DNA of 19,177 bases from positions 1 through 19,177 of the forward strand of contig CANISN010000010.1 of the NCBI GenBank assembly GCA_947470165.1, in the 5' to 3' direction. Of the stretch, positions 1-8,207 are shown piece after piece. The position numbers and the translations under genes are program-made. The stretch comes from Burkholderiaceae bacterium (GTDB taxonomy: Bacteria > Pseudomonadota > Gammaproteobacteria > Burkholderiales > Burkholderiaceae). How positions within the stretch are numbered: position 1 is the first letter of the stretch; each line of letters starts with the position of its first letter. The notes beneath the pieces are model-generated. The model was not told the origin of the DNA and made no database searches. It saw only the letters and a list, made by a program, of their open reading frames with translations.

Positions 1-483
1 CACAATCATTAAGTAGTTTATTGCCCTACTGGTATACATATATATTTATTGGGATTGACCTGAAAGATATGCGTAGATTGCTTGCTCACTGAGTGGCGTA
101 AATAGCAAAACGACTTAGGCGTATGATTCACTAAAAGGCTGCGATTAAAGATAGCGAGCATTGCTTAAAGTAGCGATCAGAAGGCAAAATACCCCATTAG
201 CACTCATAAGATTTTCTGAGTTTGATGGTGATAAAGTGCGAAATAAACTAGAATTCGCTTAAATTTATATGACTTTAATCGGGCAAACTATGTATATGAA
301 ACTAGGCAATAAATGTACTATGGACCATCACAGCTAATTGATGAACTGGCCTAAAGATAGTAATAGCAGTAGAAAATCAAAGAGGCATATAAGGTATAGT
401 GAGTAAATTGACTCTACTAATCACAACAAAGCTAACTAGATTCGAGTTCGAGACTTATATATATCCCGTTTACCCCAAAAAAT
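1..483. other. Left-edge intergenic region, no gene recognised
   Basis: This A+T-rich stretch has no convincing open frame on either strand. One + strand frame stays open from about 155 to 259 and then continues in two further short pieces, each interrupted by a stop, so a decayed gene is possible, but I cannot name a family. A loose direct repeat (TTAAAGATAGCGA at 145-157 and TTAAAGTAGCGA at 165-176) is present. A TTGACT hexamer at 408-413 could be a -35 box for the gene at 484, but no good -10 follows at 16-18 bp. Confidence 0.5.
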
Positions 484-948
484 ATGACAACAAATAATCT
501 ATTTTTAGAAGATTTAACTATTGGGCAAAAATTTACATCAGGCATCGCCTCAGTAGAAGATTACTTAATTCAAGAGTTTGGGTCCCAATATGACCCACAA
601 CTATTCCACACCAATAAAGAGCTAGCAAAAAATACCTTTTTTAAAGGGCTGGTAGCGAGTGGATGGCATACTGCAGCAATAACTATGCGATTACTTGTAC
701 AGAGCAATCTCAAGCTTGCTGGCGGTCTCATCGGTGCTGGTATAGACGAACTAAGGTGGCCAATTTCGGTTTATCCAGGAGATGAGCTACACCTAGATAT
801 AGAAGTTATAGAGACAAAAAAATCGGCATCAAAACCAAATAGAGGGTTCGCAAAAATTAAAGTGCTTACAAAAAATCAAAACGAAGCTATTGTGATGAGC
901 TATGTAGCCACCCTAGTAGTAGAAAGAAAAATAAATATAAAAATATAG
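484..948 (+). CDS. MaoC-family (R)-specific enoyl-CoA hydratase / dehydratase-like protein
   Basis: A 154-residue single hotdog-fold protein of the MaoC/PhaJ type, a family that hydrates or dehydrates acyl-CoA thioesters in the cytoplasm. The hydratase signature is visible: Asp37 and His42 in the segment QYDPQLFH have the D-x4-H spacing of the catalytic pair in (R)-hydratases, followed by the typical F-x-G-L-V-A-S-G-W-H-T stretch at residues 53-63. The length matches stand-alone MaoC proteins. No clear Shine-Dalgarno sequence precedes the ATG, so the start rests on the first in-frame Met and the family's usual N-terminus (ITIGQ-type opening). It is followed after 102 bp by an MFS permease on the same strand. 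Its substrate is unknown; an acyl-CoA from a short degradation pathway is the natural guess, and nothing ties it firmly to the minus-strand operon. Confidence 0.85.
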   Translation: MTTNNLFLEDLTIGQKFTSGIASVEDYLIQEFGSQYDPQLFHTNKELAKNTFFKGLVASGWHTAAITMRLLVQSNLKLAGGLIGAGIDELRWPISVYPGDELHLDIEVIETKKSASKPNRGFAKIKVLTKNQNEAIVMSYVATLVVERKINIKI

Positions 949-1050
949 TTCGAACACAGGAATAAAAAAGGGAATGTTATTTAGGCTTAAAGATACTAAA
1001 ATAACGCTCAATTCAGATGCTACATATTCCTAATCACAGTTAAAGAAATT

Positions 1051-2364
1051 ATGGCAGACTTCTGGCTTTCAAATAAGCAATGCTTAGAAATACCCCTTAT
1101 AGGTAAGCAGGCTTTTAAGGTATTTTTTTGCTTTGCATTTGCATATTTCATCTCATATTCATTTCGATCGGTGAATGCAGTCCTTTCTCCCGAACTAATG
1201 AATGATTTAGAAATTAGCAGTGGCGAGCTAGGCCTCCTATCATCATCTTATTTAATTGGATTCGGGCTGGCACAAATTCCCGTTGGGATACTTTTGGATA
1301 AATATGGCCCGCGAATTACAGAAATAAGTTTAATGATTTTCGCTGTTCTAGGAGCCTTACTTTTCTATGCTGCTGATAACTTTGCACTCCTCTTTGCAGG
1401 AAGAATGTTAATTGGTGTTGGAGTTTCTTCTTGTTTAATGTCAGCACTTTCGGGCTTTAGGTCATGGTATCCAATTAATATGCAGCCTCAACTAACATCG
1501 GCCATGCTTATCTTTGGCACATCTGGAGCTCTTTTTGCCTCTGCACCTGTCCACATTCTTTTACCTTACATTGGATGGAGAGGAGTTTTTTTATCTCTTG
1601 CAATTATTTGCGCCACATCTATAGTTATCTTGTATTTTTTTCTACCGGCTCAAACCCCAAAAGAGCAGCCTGCAAATTGGGAATCAAATTCAAATAAGAT
1701 CAAATTACTTTCGTGGGAAAGCTATCGCCCTATTCTTACAAGCGCCAATTATTTGAGACTGCTTCCAGTTGGTGCAATTTCTTTGGGTGGATTTATAGCA
1801 ATACAAACTCTTTGGCTAGGTCCATGGCTAATTAATGTCATGAACTATACATCCGAAGAATCATCGCAAATGATATTTTGGTTTAACGCAGTTCTTTTAA
1901 TTACTTATATTGTCAACACTCTTTTTTTAGCAAAACTTCAACTGATAGGGATTAGTACTTTTTCTTTTTTAGCCAGTATGACTGGTGTCTCGCTAGTCGC
2001 ACAAGGTGCCGCATTTTTTTTTCATGGTCCATTAAGTATATTTTGGTGGGGTCTTTATGCGATCACCTCTGCATCGTTTGTTCTTGCGCAAAGTCTTGTC
2101 GTAGCAAGCTTTCCAATATCTCATTCAGGAAGAGTATCAACAGCTTATAATGTTGCAATTTTTATTGGGGCATCTTTAATGCAATGGGGAATTGGCTATT
2201 TTATTGACAAGGGTATTGGATTCGGTCTTGCTGTGCAAGAGGCATTCACATTATCAATGGGACTGTATTTAGTAATTCAAGTTCTTGGATTTACTTGGTT
2301 GATGCTTGCCCCAAAAATTCTTCCCCAATTTCACGACTCTGAAAATATAAAATCAACACTTTAA
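1051..2364 (+). CDS. MFS transporter, 12 transmembrane helices
   Basis: A 437-residue, very hydrophobic inner-membrane protein of the major facilitator superfamily. The family hallmark motif A between helices 2 and 3 is clear as G79-ILLDKYGPR-88. An Arg in the first helix region (R39 in SFRSVNAVLSPEL) and the repeated Gly-rich helix 4-5 segments also fit, and the length allows the usual 6+6 helices with a central loop around residues 200-225. No strong Shine-Dalgarno sequence lies before the ATG, which has only AAAGAAATT upstream. It lies between the MaoC-like gene and the DUF1330 gene on the same strand, so uptake or export of a small organic acid is plausible, but the substrate cannot be read from the sequence. 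A sugar-phosphate/nitrate-permease-like subgroup is an alternative assignment. Confidence 0.85.
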   Translation: MADFWLSNKQCLEIPLIGKQAFKVFFCFAFAYFISYSFRSVNAVLSPELMNDLEISSGELGLLSSSYLIGFGLAQIPVGILLDKYGPRITEISLMIFAVLGALLFYAADNFALLFAGRMLIGVGVSSCLMSALSGFRSWYPINMQPQLTSAMLIFGTSGALFASAPVHILLPYIGWRGVFLSLAIICATSIVILYFFLPAQTPKEQPANWESNSNKIKLLSWESYRPILTSANYLRLLPVGAISLGGFIAIQTLWLGPWLINVMNYTSEESSQMIFWFNAVLLITYIVNTLFLAKLQLIGISTFSFLASMTGVSLVAQGAAFFFHGPLSIFWWGLYAITSASFVLAQSLVVASFPISHSGRVSTAYNVAIFIGASLMQWGIGYFIDKGIGFGLAVQEAFTLSMGLYLVIQVLGFTWLMLAPKILPQFHDSENIKSTL

Positions 2365-2575
2365 ATGATCGTAAATTACTGCATTTGCTTATTTGAGTAA
2401 TCATGTGTATAAAATTAACTTATGGCGTCAATAAGATTACCGTTAACCTGTAGTCCCTATTTGAGTCTAGGTCAAAGGGCTACAAAGTTATGTATTAAGA
2501 GAGGTTTTCAACTTTCACTTCTCATAATTATCTCTCAGGTTGTTTGTTATGTTTACAGCGATGCACTTAAATTGA

Positions 2576-2899
2576 ATGGTATATATGGAAGCTTTGTCAG
2601 TATTTGTTATTGCAAACCTAACTATTCATGACTCAGTTCCTTACAGGGTATATGAAAAAGGGTTCTTCCCACTACTTAAAAAATATGGGGGTGAATTTAT
2701 TACATATGATGACAATCCAATCACGCTTGAAGGCATTAGCCCTAGATCCGGGAGAATAATTTTATTTAAATTCCCTTCCGAAGAAAATGCAAAAAATTGG
2801 TACCATGATCCCGATTACCAATCATTAATTAATAACCGACTACTAGGAACTACCCTGGAGTTCTTAACAATAATTCACGGGATTGAAACAAGAAAATAA
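2576..2899 (+). CDS. DUF1330 family protein
   Basis: A 107-residue protein resembling DUF1330, small ferredoxin-like alpha/beta proteins of the dimeric alpha-beta barrel group whose biochemical role is mostly unknown. Visible family features are the N-terminal beta strand (ALSVFVIANLTI), the YRVYEKGFFPLLKKYGGEF helix region, the central FKFPSEENAKNWY strand-helix and the YHDPDYQ-x5-NR motif near residues 80-90. The start is uncertain: ATG at 2576 and ATG at 2585 are both possible, neither has a good Shine-Dalgarno sequence, and 2585 gives the more typical N-terminus and a length nearer the usual 95-105 residues. It ends 10 bp before the convergent EamA gene. A 211-bp gap separates it from the MFS gene, and I see no terminator or promoter there that I trust. 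Confidence 0.75.
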   Translation: MVYMEALSVFVIANLTIHDSVPYRVYEKGFFPLLKKYGGEFITYDDNPITLEGISPRSGRIILFKFPSEENAKNWYHDPDYQSLINNRLLGTTLEFLTIIHGIETRK

Positions 2900-2909
2900 T
2901 CAAAAAAAT

Positions 2910-3782
2910 TCAAGCCTTTAATATTTCCTGATTCTTTCCAATAAAAACTGTTAAAACTATTAAAAATGTAAAAACTAAATTTACAGCTGTCAGTGGATCG
3001 TTAAGCAAGATATATGATAAGAATAAGTTAAAAGCTGGTTGTAGTAATAGTAATTGACTTACTCTAGCAACGCCACCATATGACAGCCCGCCGTACCAAA
3101 AGAAAAAAGCCAGATAAGATGAGGATATTCCAAGCCATATGAATGCTAACCAAGAATTTATTGAAACTTCAAAAGGTCTGAAGTCAATAGAATAATAAGA
3201 AATTACTATATTAGCCGGTAGACAATATATAAGTGTCCACGAAATAATCGCTATAGGTTTATTATCTTTTGATAGGGTACCGCCAACAGCATAAGCAAAT
3301 GCTGCAGCTAGACAAGCAACAAACAATAGGCAATCCCCATATGAAATACTTCCAGTACCATCCATCAATGCAAAACCAATAACCAATAAACTTCCAGCAA
3401 TTGAGGCTAACCAAAACCTATATGACGGCCTTTCACCCGCGTATATAAAACTAAAATATGCCGTTGCGAGAGGTAGAATTCCCAGAATTACCCCAGCATG
3501 TGATGGCAACTTATTTGATAGGGCCAATGCAGTGAATATTGGGTAAATAAAGCCGATACCTGGAATCATAAAAAGAAATTCTTTAAATTTAATTGATTTC
3601 GGGTATGGAATTTTCTTAACTAAAATAAAAATAATAGCAATTATCCCTGCGAGAGCAGTTCTAGCAGATCCTATAAAAATTGGATTAAAACCATCTAAAG
3701 CAATTTTAGTCAATGGTAAGGTTAGGCTAAATAAGAAGACTCCTACTAGCCCCAACAATAATCCCTTATTTTCAGATTGCAT
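2910..3782 (-). CDS. EamA/DMT-superfamily transporter (probable exporter)
   Basis: A 290-residue integral membrane protein with two tandem EamA repeats, about residues 6-139 and 149-283, giving the usual ten helices of drug/metabolite transporters. The second repeat ends with the family-typical VARVSQLLLLQPAFN segment followed by a short acidic-Pro loop (NDPLT). It is the last gene of the minus-strand block, only 21 bp after the stop of the Fe-S/membrane fusion gene, so it is probably co-transcribed. Characterised family members often export amino acids or metabolites, so one possible role is to expel an aromatic acid or pathway intermediate. That role is inferred from position only. No hairpin terminator is visible after its TGA stop; only a T-rich tract follows. 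Confidence 0.8.
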   Translation of the reverse strand: MQSENKGLLLGLVGVFLFSLTLPLTKIALDGFNPIFIGSARTALAGIIAIIFILVKKIPYPKSIKFKEFLFMIPGIGFIYPIFTALALSNKLPSHAGVILGILPLATAYFSFIYAGERPSYRFWLASIAGSLLVIGFALMDGTGSISYGDCLLFVACLAAAFAYAVGGTLSKDNKPIAIISWTLIYCLPANIVISYYSIDFRPFEVSINSWLAFIWLGISSSYLAFFFWYGGLSYGGVARVSQLLLLQPAFNLFLSYILLNDPLTAVNLVFTFLIVLTVFIGKNQEILKA

Positions 3783-3803
3783 CTAAGGGCTCATAGGTGA
3801 AAT

Positions 3804-5402
3804 TTATGCGCAATCACCAGAGCCTCTTCTAGGGCTGTAGTTATATGTTAAACCGTTGAAATAACTTGCTTTCACAATTACTATAAATTTCCATAAAAAT
3901 CCATAAGTAATGGCAAAAATTCCAAACAGAGCAAAAAGTAAGTGCGCATCTTTCGGCACAAGTAAGCCATAAACCATCTCACCAACCATGATAATTGCTA
4001 TTGAAGATAGCAGTGGTGATGAAGATTTTAAAACAGAGGAAGCAAGCGGCGGGAGTCTATCTTCACTCCTTACTAGATATCGATACCACAAACCAAAATT
4101 AATACCAACCAGTATTGAGCTACTCAAAATAAGCAATGAGATATCTAAATATAGACCTTGAAATGCTAAGAAAATTTGTATAAGGCCAAAGCCCTCCATC
4201 AACCCTCCAAAAAATATCATCCACGGAATATCGGGAACACGCCAAGCAGGTATTCCACGGGCCTTGTATAGAATCATGGACTGACACAAAAGGAAGCATG
4301 AAGCAAAAAAGGCAGTCAAAAATAAATTCAGGAGATTAGAATCAACCGCAGTATAAATAGACACTGGGAAAAGGAGGGCGACGACATATAATTCTCGCGT
4401 CATCCACGATGATTGAGGTCTTAATATTGCGCGCCAAAATCTAATTTTTCGTCCAATTTTTAAAAAAACAAAAAAGAGACCAATTGATATAGAAGCTAAT
4501 GAACAAAGAATTAAGTCCCTAGAGCTGCCTAATGGAATCATATTTGTAGCCGTGAATATTGATGTTAATACTAGCAATCCAGATCCCATCCCGCCAAACA
4601 TCCAATTCATTGCAGCCCGCCAATCCCAAAAATTTTGAAGCGAACCTACAACTGGATTAACCTTGTCATGAAGGGCTTCTTTCGCTTGAGAAAAAGGTTT
4701 TTCAACCAAATCGCGACCAAGAATTGAAGGTGTTGTATACAGATATTTAATTTGAGGCTCAGTGCCAACATTTTCATTGAGCCGCATTGTTGGTTGGTCA
4801 CGCGAAAGAACCGAAACATTACTCTCGAGATCATTAAAGTCTCCAAAATTAATAGCTTGTGCTATGCAAGATGCAGCGCATGCGGGAGTTGCTTCAAAGT
4901 CAATGCCTGGCTTCAAGCCCCGCGCTAATCCATCATCTATCTTTGGCTGGCAAAAAGTACATTTTTGAGCTACGCCTATGCGCTCAGGGTGAGCTGTCGC
5001 ATTTTCTTGTTTCGTTTTCTCCCCATAATATCCCACATCCTCATGAATTAAGGTTCTGGCCTCATAAGGGCAAGAGACGGCACAGTAAGCACAACCGATA
5101 CATTGATCATAATCAATTGCAACTATGCCATCCTCTCTTTTAGTAGTTGCTCCTGTAGGGCATACAGGTACGCAAGGAGGCTCATCACAATGTTGACAAC
5201 CAGTTACCATAAATAATCTTTGGACATCCGGAAAAGCACCGGTTTCAATGTCAATTACTTTGCGCCATTGAACCCCAGGTGGCGTATCGTTTGTCTGTTT
5301 GCATGCAATCGTACATGTTTGGCAACCAACGCAGCGATTCAAATCAATGACCATGCCCCAGCGTTTTTTTTCAATAACATCTTGATTAACTTTTATGCTC
5401 AT
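3804..5402 (-). CDS. Fused 4x[4Fe-4S] electron-transfer subunit and NrfD-like membrane anchor (PadC-PadD-like)
   Basis: A 532-residue two-domain protein. Residues 15-185 are a DmsB/PsrB-type ferredoxin domain with all 16 cluster cysteines in four groups: C24/27/30/34, C69/72/77/81, C101/104/107/111 and C148/151/175/179. Residues about 262-515 hold roughly eight hydrophobic helices resembling the NrfD/PsrC/DmsC quinone-reactive anchor. In DMSO-reductase-family complexes these are usually two separate subunits; here they are one chain joined by a hydrophilic linker (about 190-258). No Tat or Sec signal is present, so the Fe-S domain should face the cytoplasm. The start is firm: AAGGA lies 6 nt before the ATG, which overlaps the stop of the upstream molybdoenzyme gene as ATGA. 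It would pass electrons from the Mo subunit to membrane quinone. Polysulfide- or nitrate-type complexes are less likely given the CoA-related neighbours. Confidence 0.9.
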   Translation of the reverse strand: MSIKVNQDVIEKKRWGMVIDLNRCVGCQTCTIACKQTNDTPPGVQWRKVIDIETGAFPDVQRLFMVTGCQHCDEPPCVPVCPTGATTKREDGIVAIDYDQCIGCAYCAVSCPYEARTLIHEDVGYYGEKTKQENATAHPERIGVAQKCTFCQPKIDDGLARGLKPGIDFEATPACAASCIAQAINFGDFNDLESNVSVLSRDQPTMRLNENVGTEPQIKYLYTTPSILGRDLVEKPFSQAKEALHDKVNPVVGSLQNFWDWRAAMNWMFGGMGSGLLVLTSIFTATNMIPLGSSRDLILCSLASISIGLFFVFLKIGRKIRFWRAILRPQSSWMTRELYVVALLFPVSIYTAVDSNLLNLFLTAFFASCFLLCQSMILYKARGIPAWRVPDIPWMIFFGGLMEGFGLIQIFLAFQGLYLDISLLILSSSILVGINFGLWYRYLVRSEDRLPPLASSVLKSSSPLLSSIAIIMVGEMVYGLLVPKDAHLLFALFGIFAITYGFLWKFIVIVKASYFNGLTYNYSPRRGSGDCA

Positions 5403-8164
5403 ATTTTTTCCTTAGCAAGCTCTGGGATAAGCAACTTTCCGCTTACCGCATGGCGAAGACGAACTCTCATAATATCTGCGCTACTTCCCGTTCCATCAGT
5501 TAGTTTTAGAGAAAGATCAGTCAAAGAATTTAGGCTTGGTAAATTTAAATCTTTAGCAAATGGCGTTTTCCAGTGATCGAATTGCCCAATCATAAGTACA
5601 GTATCCGGACGAATTCCTTCGCGTAAGACTGCATCACCTTCAGTATGGCCGGAAACAGATTCCAGAATTATCCTATCCCCTTCTTTGATGCCCATCTCTT
5701 TGGCAGTAGTGCGATTGATAATCACCCCTTTATGACCTGAAACATTGTCAGCAACCTCTTTAATTAAAGGAAGACCTACATTTGCACCCCATGCATACTG
5801 CATAGATCGCGCAGTCAAAGCCCAGAATGGAAAATGGTCTGGATTTTGTTCATACTCATGGGCATACTCCAACCAAATATCTGGAAAACATTCATAGGTT
5901 GGAAGCGGCTCATACTCGGCCAATTGCTTTTCCCACCATTCGATACCAGACTCATGTAATCGATTTGCTAGTTCATGTCCATGTCTTGTTATCCGCTCTT
6001 GGTATGGCATCTCAAATCGCAGGCCTGCTTTTTCAAGCGCAGGATAGAGATACCAGTTCAGCTGAGAAAACGGTCTTAATAAATATCCATTTACCTTGAA
6101 CCACTCTAAATCACGAATCTCTTCACCCTTGGTAAGACTATGACTGGCAGCTTTAGCAAATGCGTTCCATACCTCCTCGGTCCGCGGAGCAACCGAAGTG
6201 TCAAGCGAGTAATCAAATGTACCTGCCCGATCTTTTAAACGTATTCCTGCCGCCCCATCATTCACTTGCTCAAGATACTCGCCCAAAATTCCAACACGCT
6301 GCGCCAAGGCAGTAGAAATATCTGTGAAATCCATAGTATCAAATTGAGACTTAATGACCGGTTGGCGTATAGCCCACCCTTCATCCTTCCAGAACTGCTC
6401 CATCATCTTAGTTCCACCAACACGAATAATCTGCAAGCTTTCAATATCGAGTGATTCTGGAAGGAGCACATCTGCAAAGTGATTAGTTTCGTCATCCGTG
6501 TAGGCAAATGAAACAATGAATGGAAATTCTGCCAATCTTTCCGCTACCTCTGGTGCATTCCATGAGGAAATTGCTGGATTTGACCGATAGCAAAACCATA
6601 CATCTGGAGGCATTGTCCTAGGCCAATTATCTGGAGCCTTTTTTTGAAATAACCAAGGTAAATGTGCTGGCCCCAAGGAAGGTGACCAAGGTGAATCTGA
6701 CGATAAAGGGACTAGTGTTTTATAGGCATTACGAATGTGAGGTTGTTTCATCCATCCCTCAGCAGAAGTATCATTAAATTGATACTTCATCAAACCATCT
6801 GGCCCATCTGGAATGACCGATGCAGCTCGAGAAGTTGCAGGTCTAACTAGTTTAATCGTAGTACCTAAAGTACCACCAGGAACCTCAAGTCCCCCAACTA
6901 AGACTGTGAGCATTGTTCTCGCCCAACAACAATGGAAACCTCCCCATCCATTGTTCACACCCTTGCCAAGCATCACGGAAACAGGGCGAAAAGGCATAGT
7001 AATACCTTCTATCTCAATAGTCTGGCCAATACAGGCATGAGATAGGTACTCGCTCGCAATTCGACGAATAGTTTCAGCAGGAATGTCACATTCAGCTGCA
7101 GCCCATTCAGGCGTATAAGCTTTCATGTGCTCTAATAATTTTTGAAATGCCGGAACACCAAACGCACCCTGATGATCAAAATGATTTTTGTCGGGGCCAT
7201 ACTCAACTCCGGAAACAGAATATTGCCCAGTAAGTGCTGGTCTTAAGAGACCCGGATCATCATGGGGTTTCGCTTTGGAGTCTGCCAAATCCCAAATCAA
7301 TGGCTTACCAGTTTCTTTTTCACGCAAAAACCAACCATTTGGTCCAATTAAATAAGGTGAGCTAGTTCTATTTTTAATAAATGGGGCATCGCATTCTTTC
7401 TCAAGATCATGCTCAAATAAGATGCAGTAAATTAAGGCAAATAAAAACGCAGCATCCGTTTTTGGCTTAATTGGAACCCACTCAGCTGAGACCGCTCCAG
7501 TCACAGATAAATGTGGCTCTACCTGAATACGCTTAGCACCTCGGGCCCTTGCATTAGCCTCTCTCCAGACACCAACCACTCCACCGGACGCCTCGACATT
7601 ATTTCCACAATTAATGACGTAGTTAACATTGGGAGTGTCCGGGGAGACAGTGAAAGCCCTGTGCCACAACTCACCGTACAAATGCTCAGAGTGATAGCAT
7701 TTAACGCCTTGGCCAGCGCCATAACCACCATCAATTGGACCCCAGGCAGCCATAAATGCCGGGAAGGTTCCCATATATTGAACCGGAGTACCAGCGCCGC
7801 CGGTTGTAGTGGCAACGCGAGGGACGCCCTCTGCATTTAACAAGCCAGTTGCACGAATATGATTTAATTTTTCAGCAATTAGGTCTAGCGCCTCATCCCA
7901 TGAGACAGGAACAAAGCCGGGATCTTCATTCCTGCCTTTTTTAGGGTTAGTGCGAATCATCGGTTGCTTAATGCGATTGGGATTGTATGTTTTTTGAATA
8001 ATCCCATAAGCCTTCACACACACCCTACCTCCGCCTGGATGCTGACCGCATACAGAGTAATTTGACTCTACTCTTTTTGCAACACCGTCTTCAACCTCTA
8101 CAGTCAGTAAGTCAGGACCAGCAACACACTGATAACAGTAGATAGGAACTTTTATAGATGTCAT
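5399..8164 (-). CDS. padB: Molybdopterin oxidoreductase, phenylacetyl-CoA:acceptor oxidoreductase (PadB)-like catalytic subunit
   Basis: A 921-residue catalytic subunit of the DMSO-reductase superfamily with bis-molybdopterin guanine dinucleotide. The N-terminal Fe-S region has C10, C13, C39 and C49, the molybdopterin core runs from about residue 62 to 640, and the C-terminal dinucleotide-binding domain lies near 785-905. Cys156 (VKCYHSEH) is a candidate Mo ligand. Overall it resembles PadB of Thauera and Aromatoleum, the membrane-associated enzyme that oxidises phenylacetyl-CoA to phenylglyoxylate plus CoA. The chain begins directly at the cluster motif with no Tat signal, so it is cytoplasmic, as a CoA-thioester substrate requires. 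AAAGG lies 6 nt before the ATG. It overlaps the Fe-S/anchor gene by 4 bp, implying a stoichiometric complex. The family call is strong; phenylacetyl-CoA rather than a substituted arylacetyl-CoA or other acyl-CoA is inferred from resemblance and neighbours. Confidence 0.8.
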   Translation of the reverse strand: MTSIKVPIYCYQCVAGPDLLTVEVEDGVAKRVESNYSVCGQHPGGGRVCVKAYGIIQKTYNPNRIKQPMIRTNPKKGRNEDPGFVPVSWDEALDLIAEKLNHIRATGLLNAEGVPRVATTTGGAGTPVQYMGTFPAFMAAWGPIDGGYGAGQGVKCYHSEHLYGELWHRAFTVSPDTPNVNYVINCGNNVEASGGVVGVWREANARARGAKRIQVEPHLSVTGAVSAEWVPIKPKTDAAFLFALIYCILFEHDLEKECDAPFIKNRTSSPYLIGPNGWFLREKETGKPLIWDLADSKAKPHDDPGLLRPALTGQYSVSGVEYGPDKNHFDHQGAFGVPAFQKLLEHMKAYTPEWAAAECDIPAETIRRIASEYLSHACIGQTIEIEGITMPFRPVSVMLGKGVNNGWGGFHCCWARTMLTVLVGGLEVPGGTLGTTIKLVRPATSRAASVIPDGPDGLMKYQFNDTSAEGWMKQPHIRNAYKTLVPLSSDSPWSPSLGPAHLPWLFQKKAPDNWPRTMPPDVWFCYRSNPAISSWNAPEVAERLAEFPFIVSFAYTDDETNHFADVLLPESLDIESLQIIRVGGTKMMEQFWKDEGWAIRQPVIKSQFDTMDFTDISTALAQRVGILGEYLEQVNDGAAGIRLKDRAGTFDYSLDTSVAPRTEEVWNAFAKAASHSLTKGEEIRDLEWFKVNGYLLRPFSQLNWYLYPALEKAGLRFEMPYQERITRHGHELANRLHESGIEWWEKQLAEYEPLPTYECFPDIWLEYAHEYEQNPDHFPFWALTARSMQYAWGANVGLPLIKEVADNVSGHKGVIINRTTAKEMGIKEGDRIILESVSGHTEGDAVLREGIRPDTVLMIGQFDHWKTPFAKDLNLPSLNSLTDLSLKLTDGTGSSADIMRVRLRHAVSGKLLIPELAKEKI

Positions 8165-8207
8165 TTCAAACCTTTAATATATAAACAAATAAAAGTATTG
8201 TTCTCAA

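Noticed and set aside
145..176. Direct repeat TTAAAGATAGCGA / TTAAAGTAGCGA in the left non-coding region
   Set aside because: Only two imperfect copies with an indel and no associated feature; could be chance in A+T-rich DNA.
976..1005. Imperfect hairpin (GTTATTTAG / CTAAAATAAC) between the MaoC-like and MFS genes
   Set aside because: The stem is A+T-rich with a bulge and is not followed by a T-run on either strand, so it is weak as a terminator.
2422..2631. A 69-codon + strand open frame upstream of the DUF1330 gene
   Set aside because: It overlaps the DUF1330 gene in another frame, has no ribosome site and resembles no family; its composition looks non-coding.
2885..2915. Possible bidirectional terminator between the convergent DUF1330 and EamA genes
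   Set aside because: Only A/T-rich tracts are present; no GC stem could be found.
7519..7836. A 105-codon minus-strand frame, and several + strand frames, inside the Mo oxidoreductase gene
   Set aside because: They lie wholly inside a well-supported 921-residue gene and have no recognisable domain.
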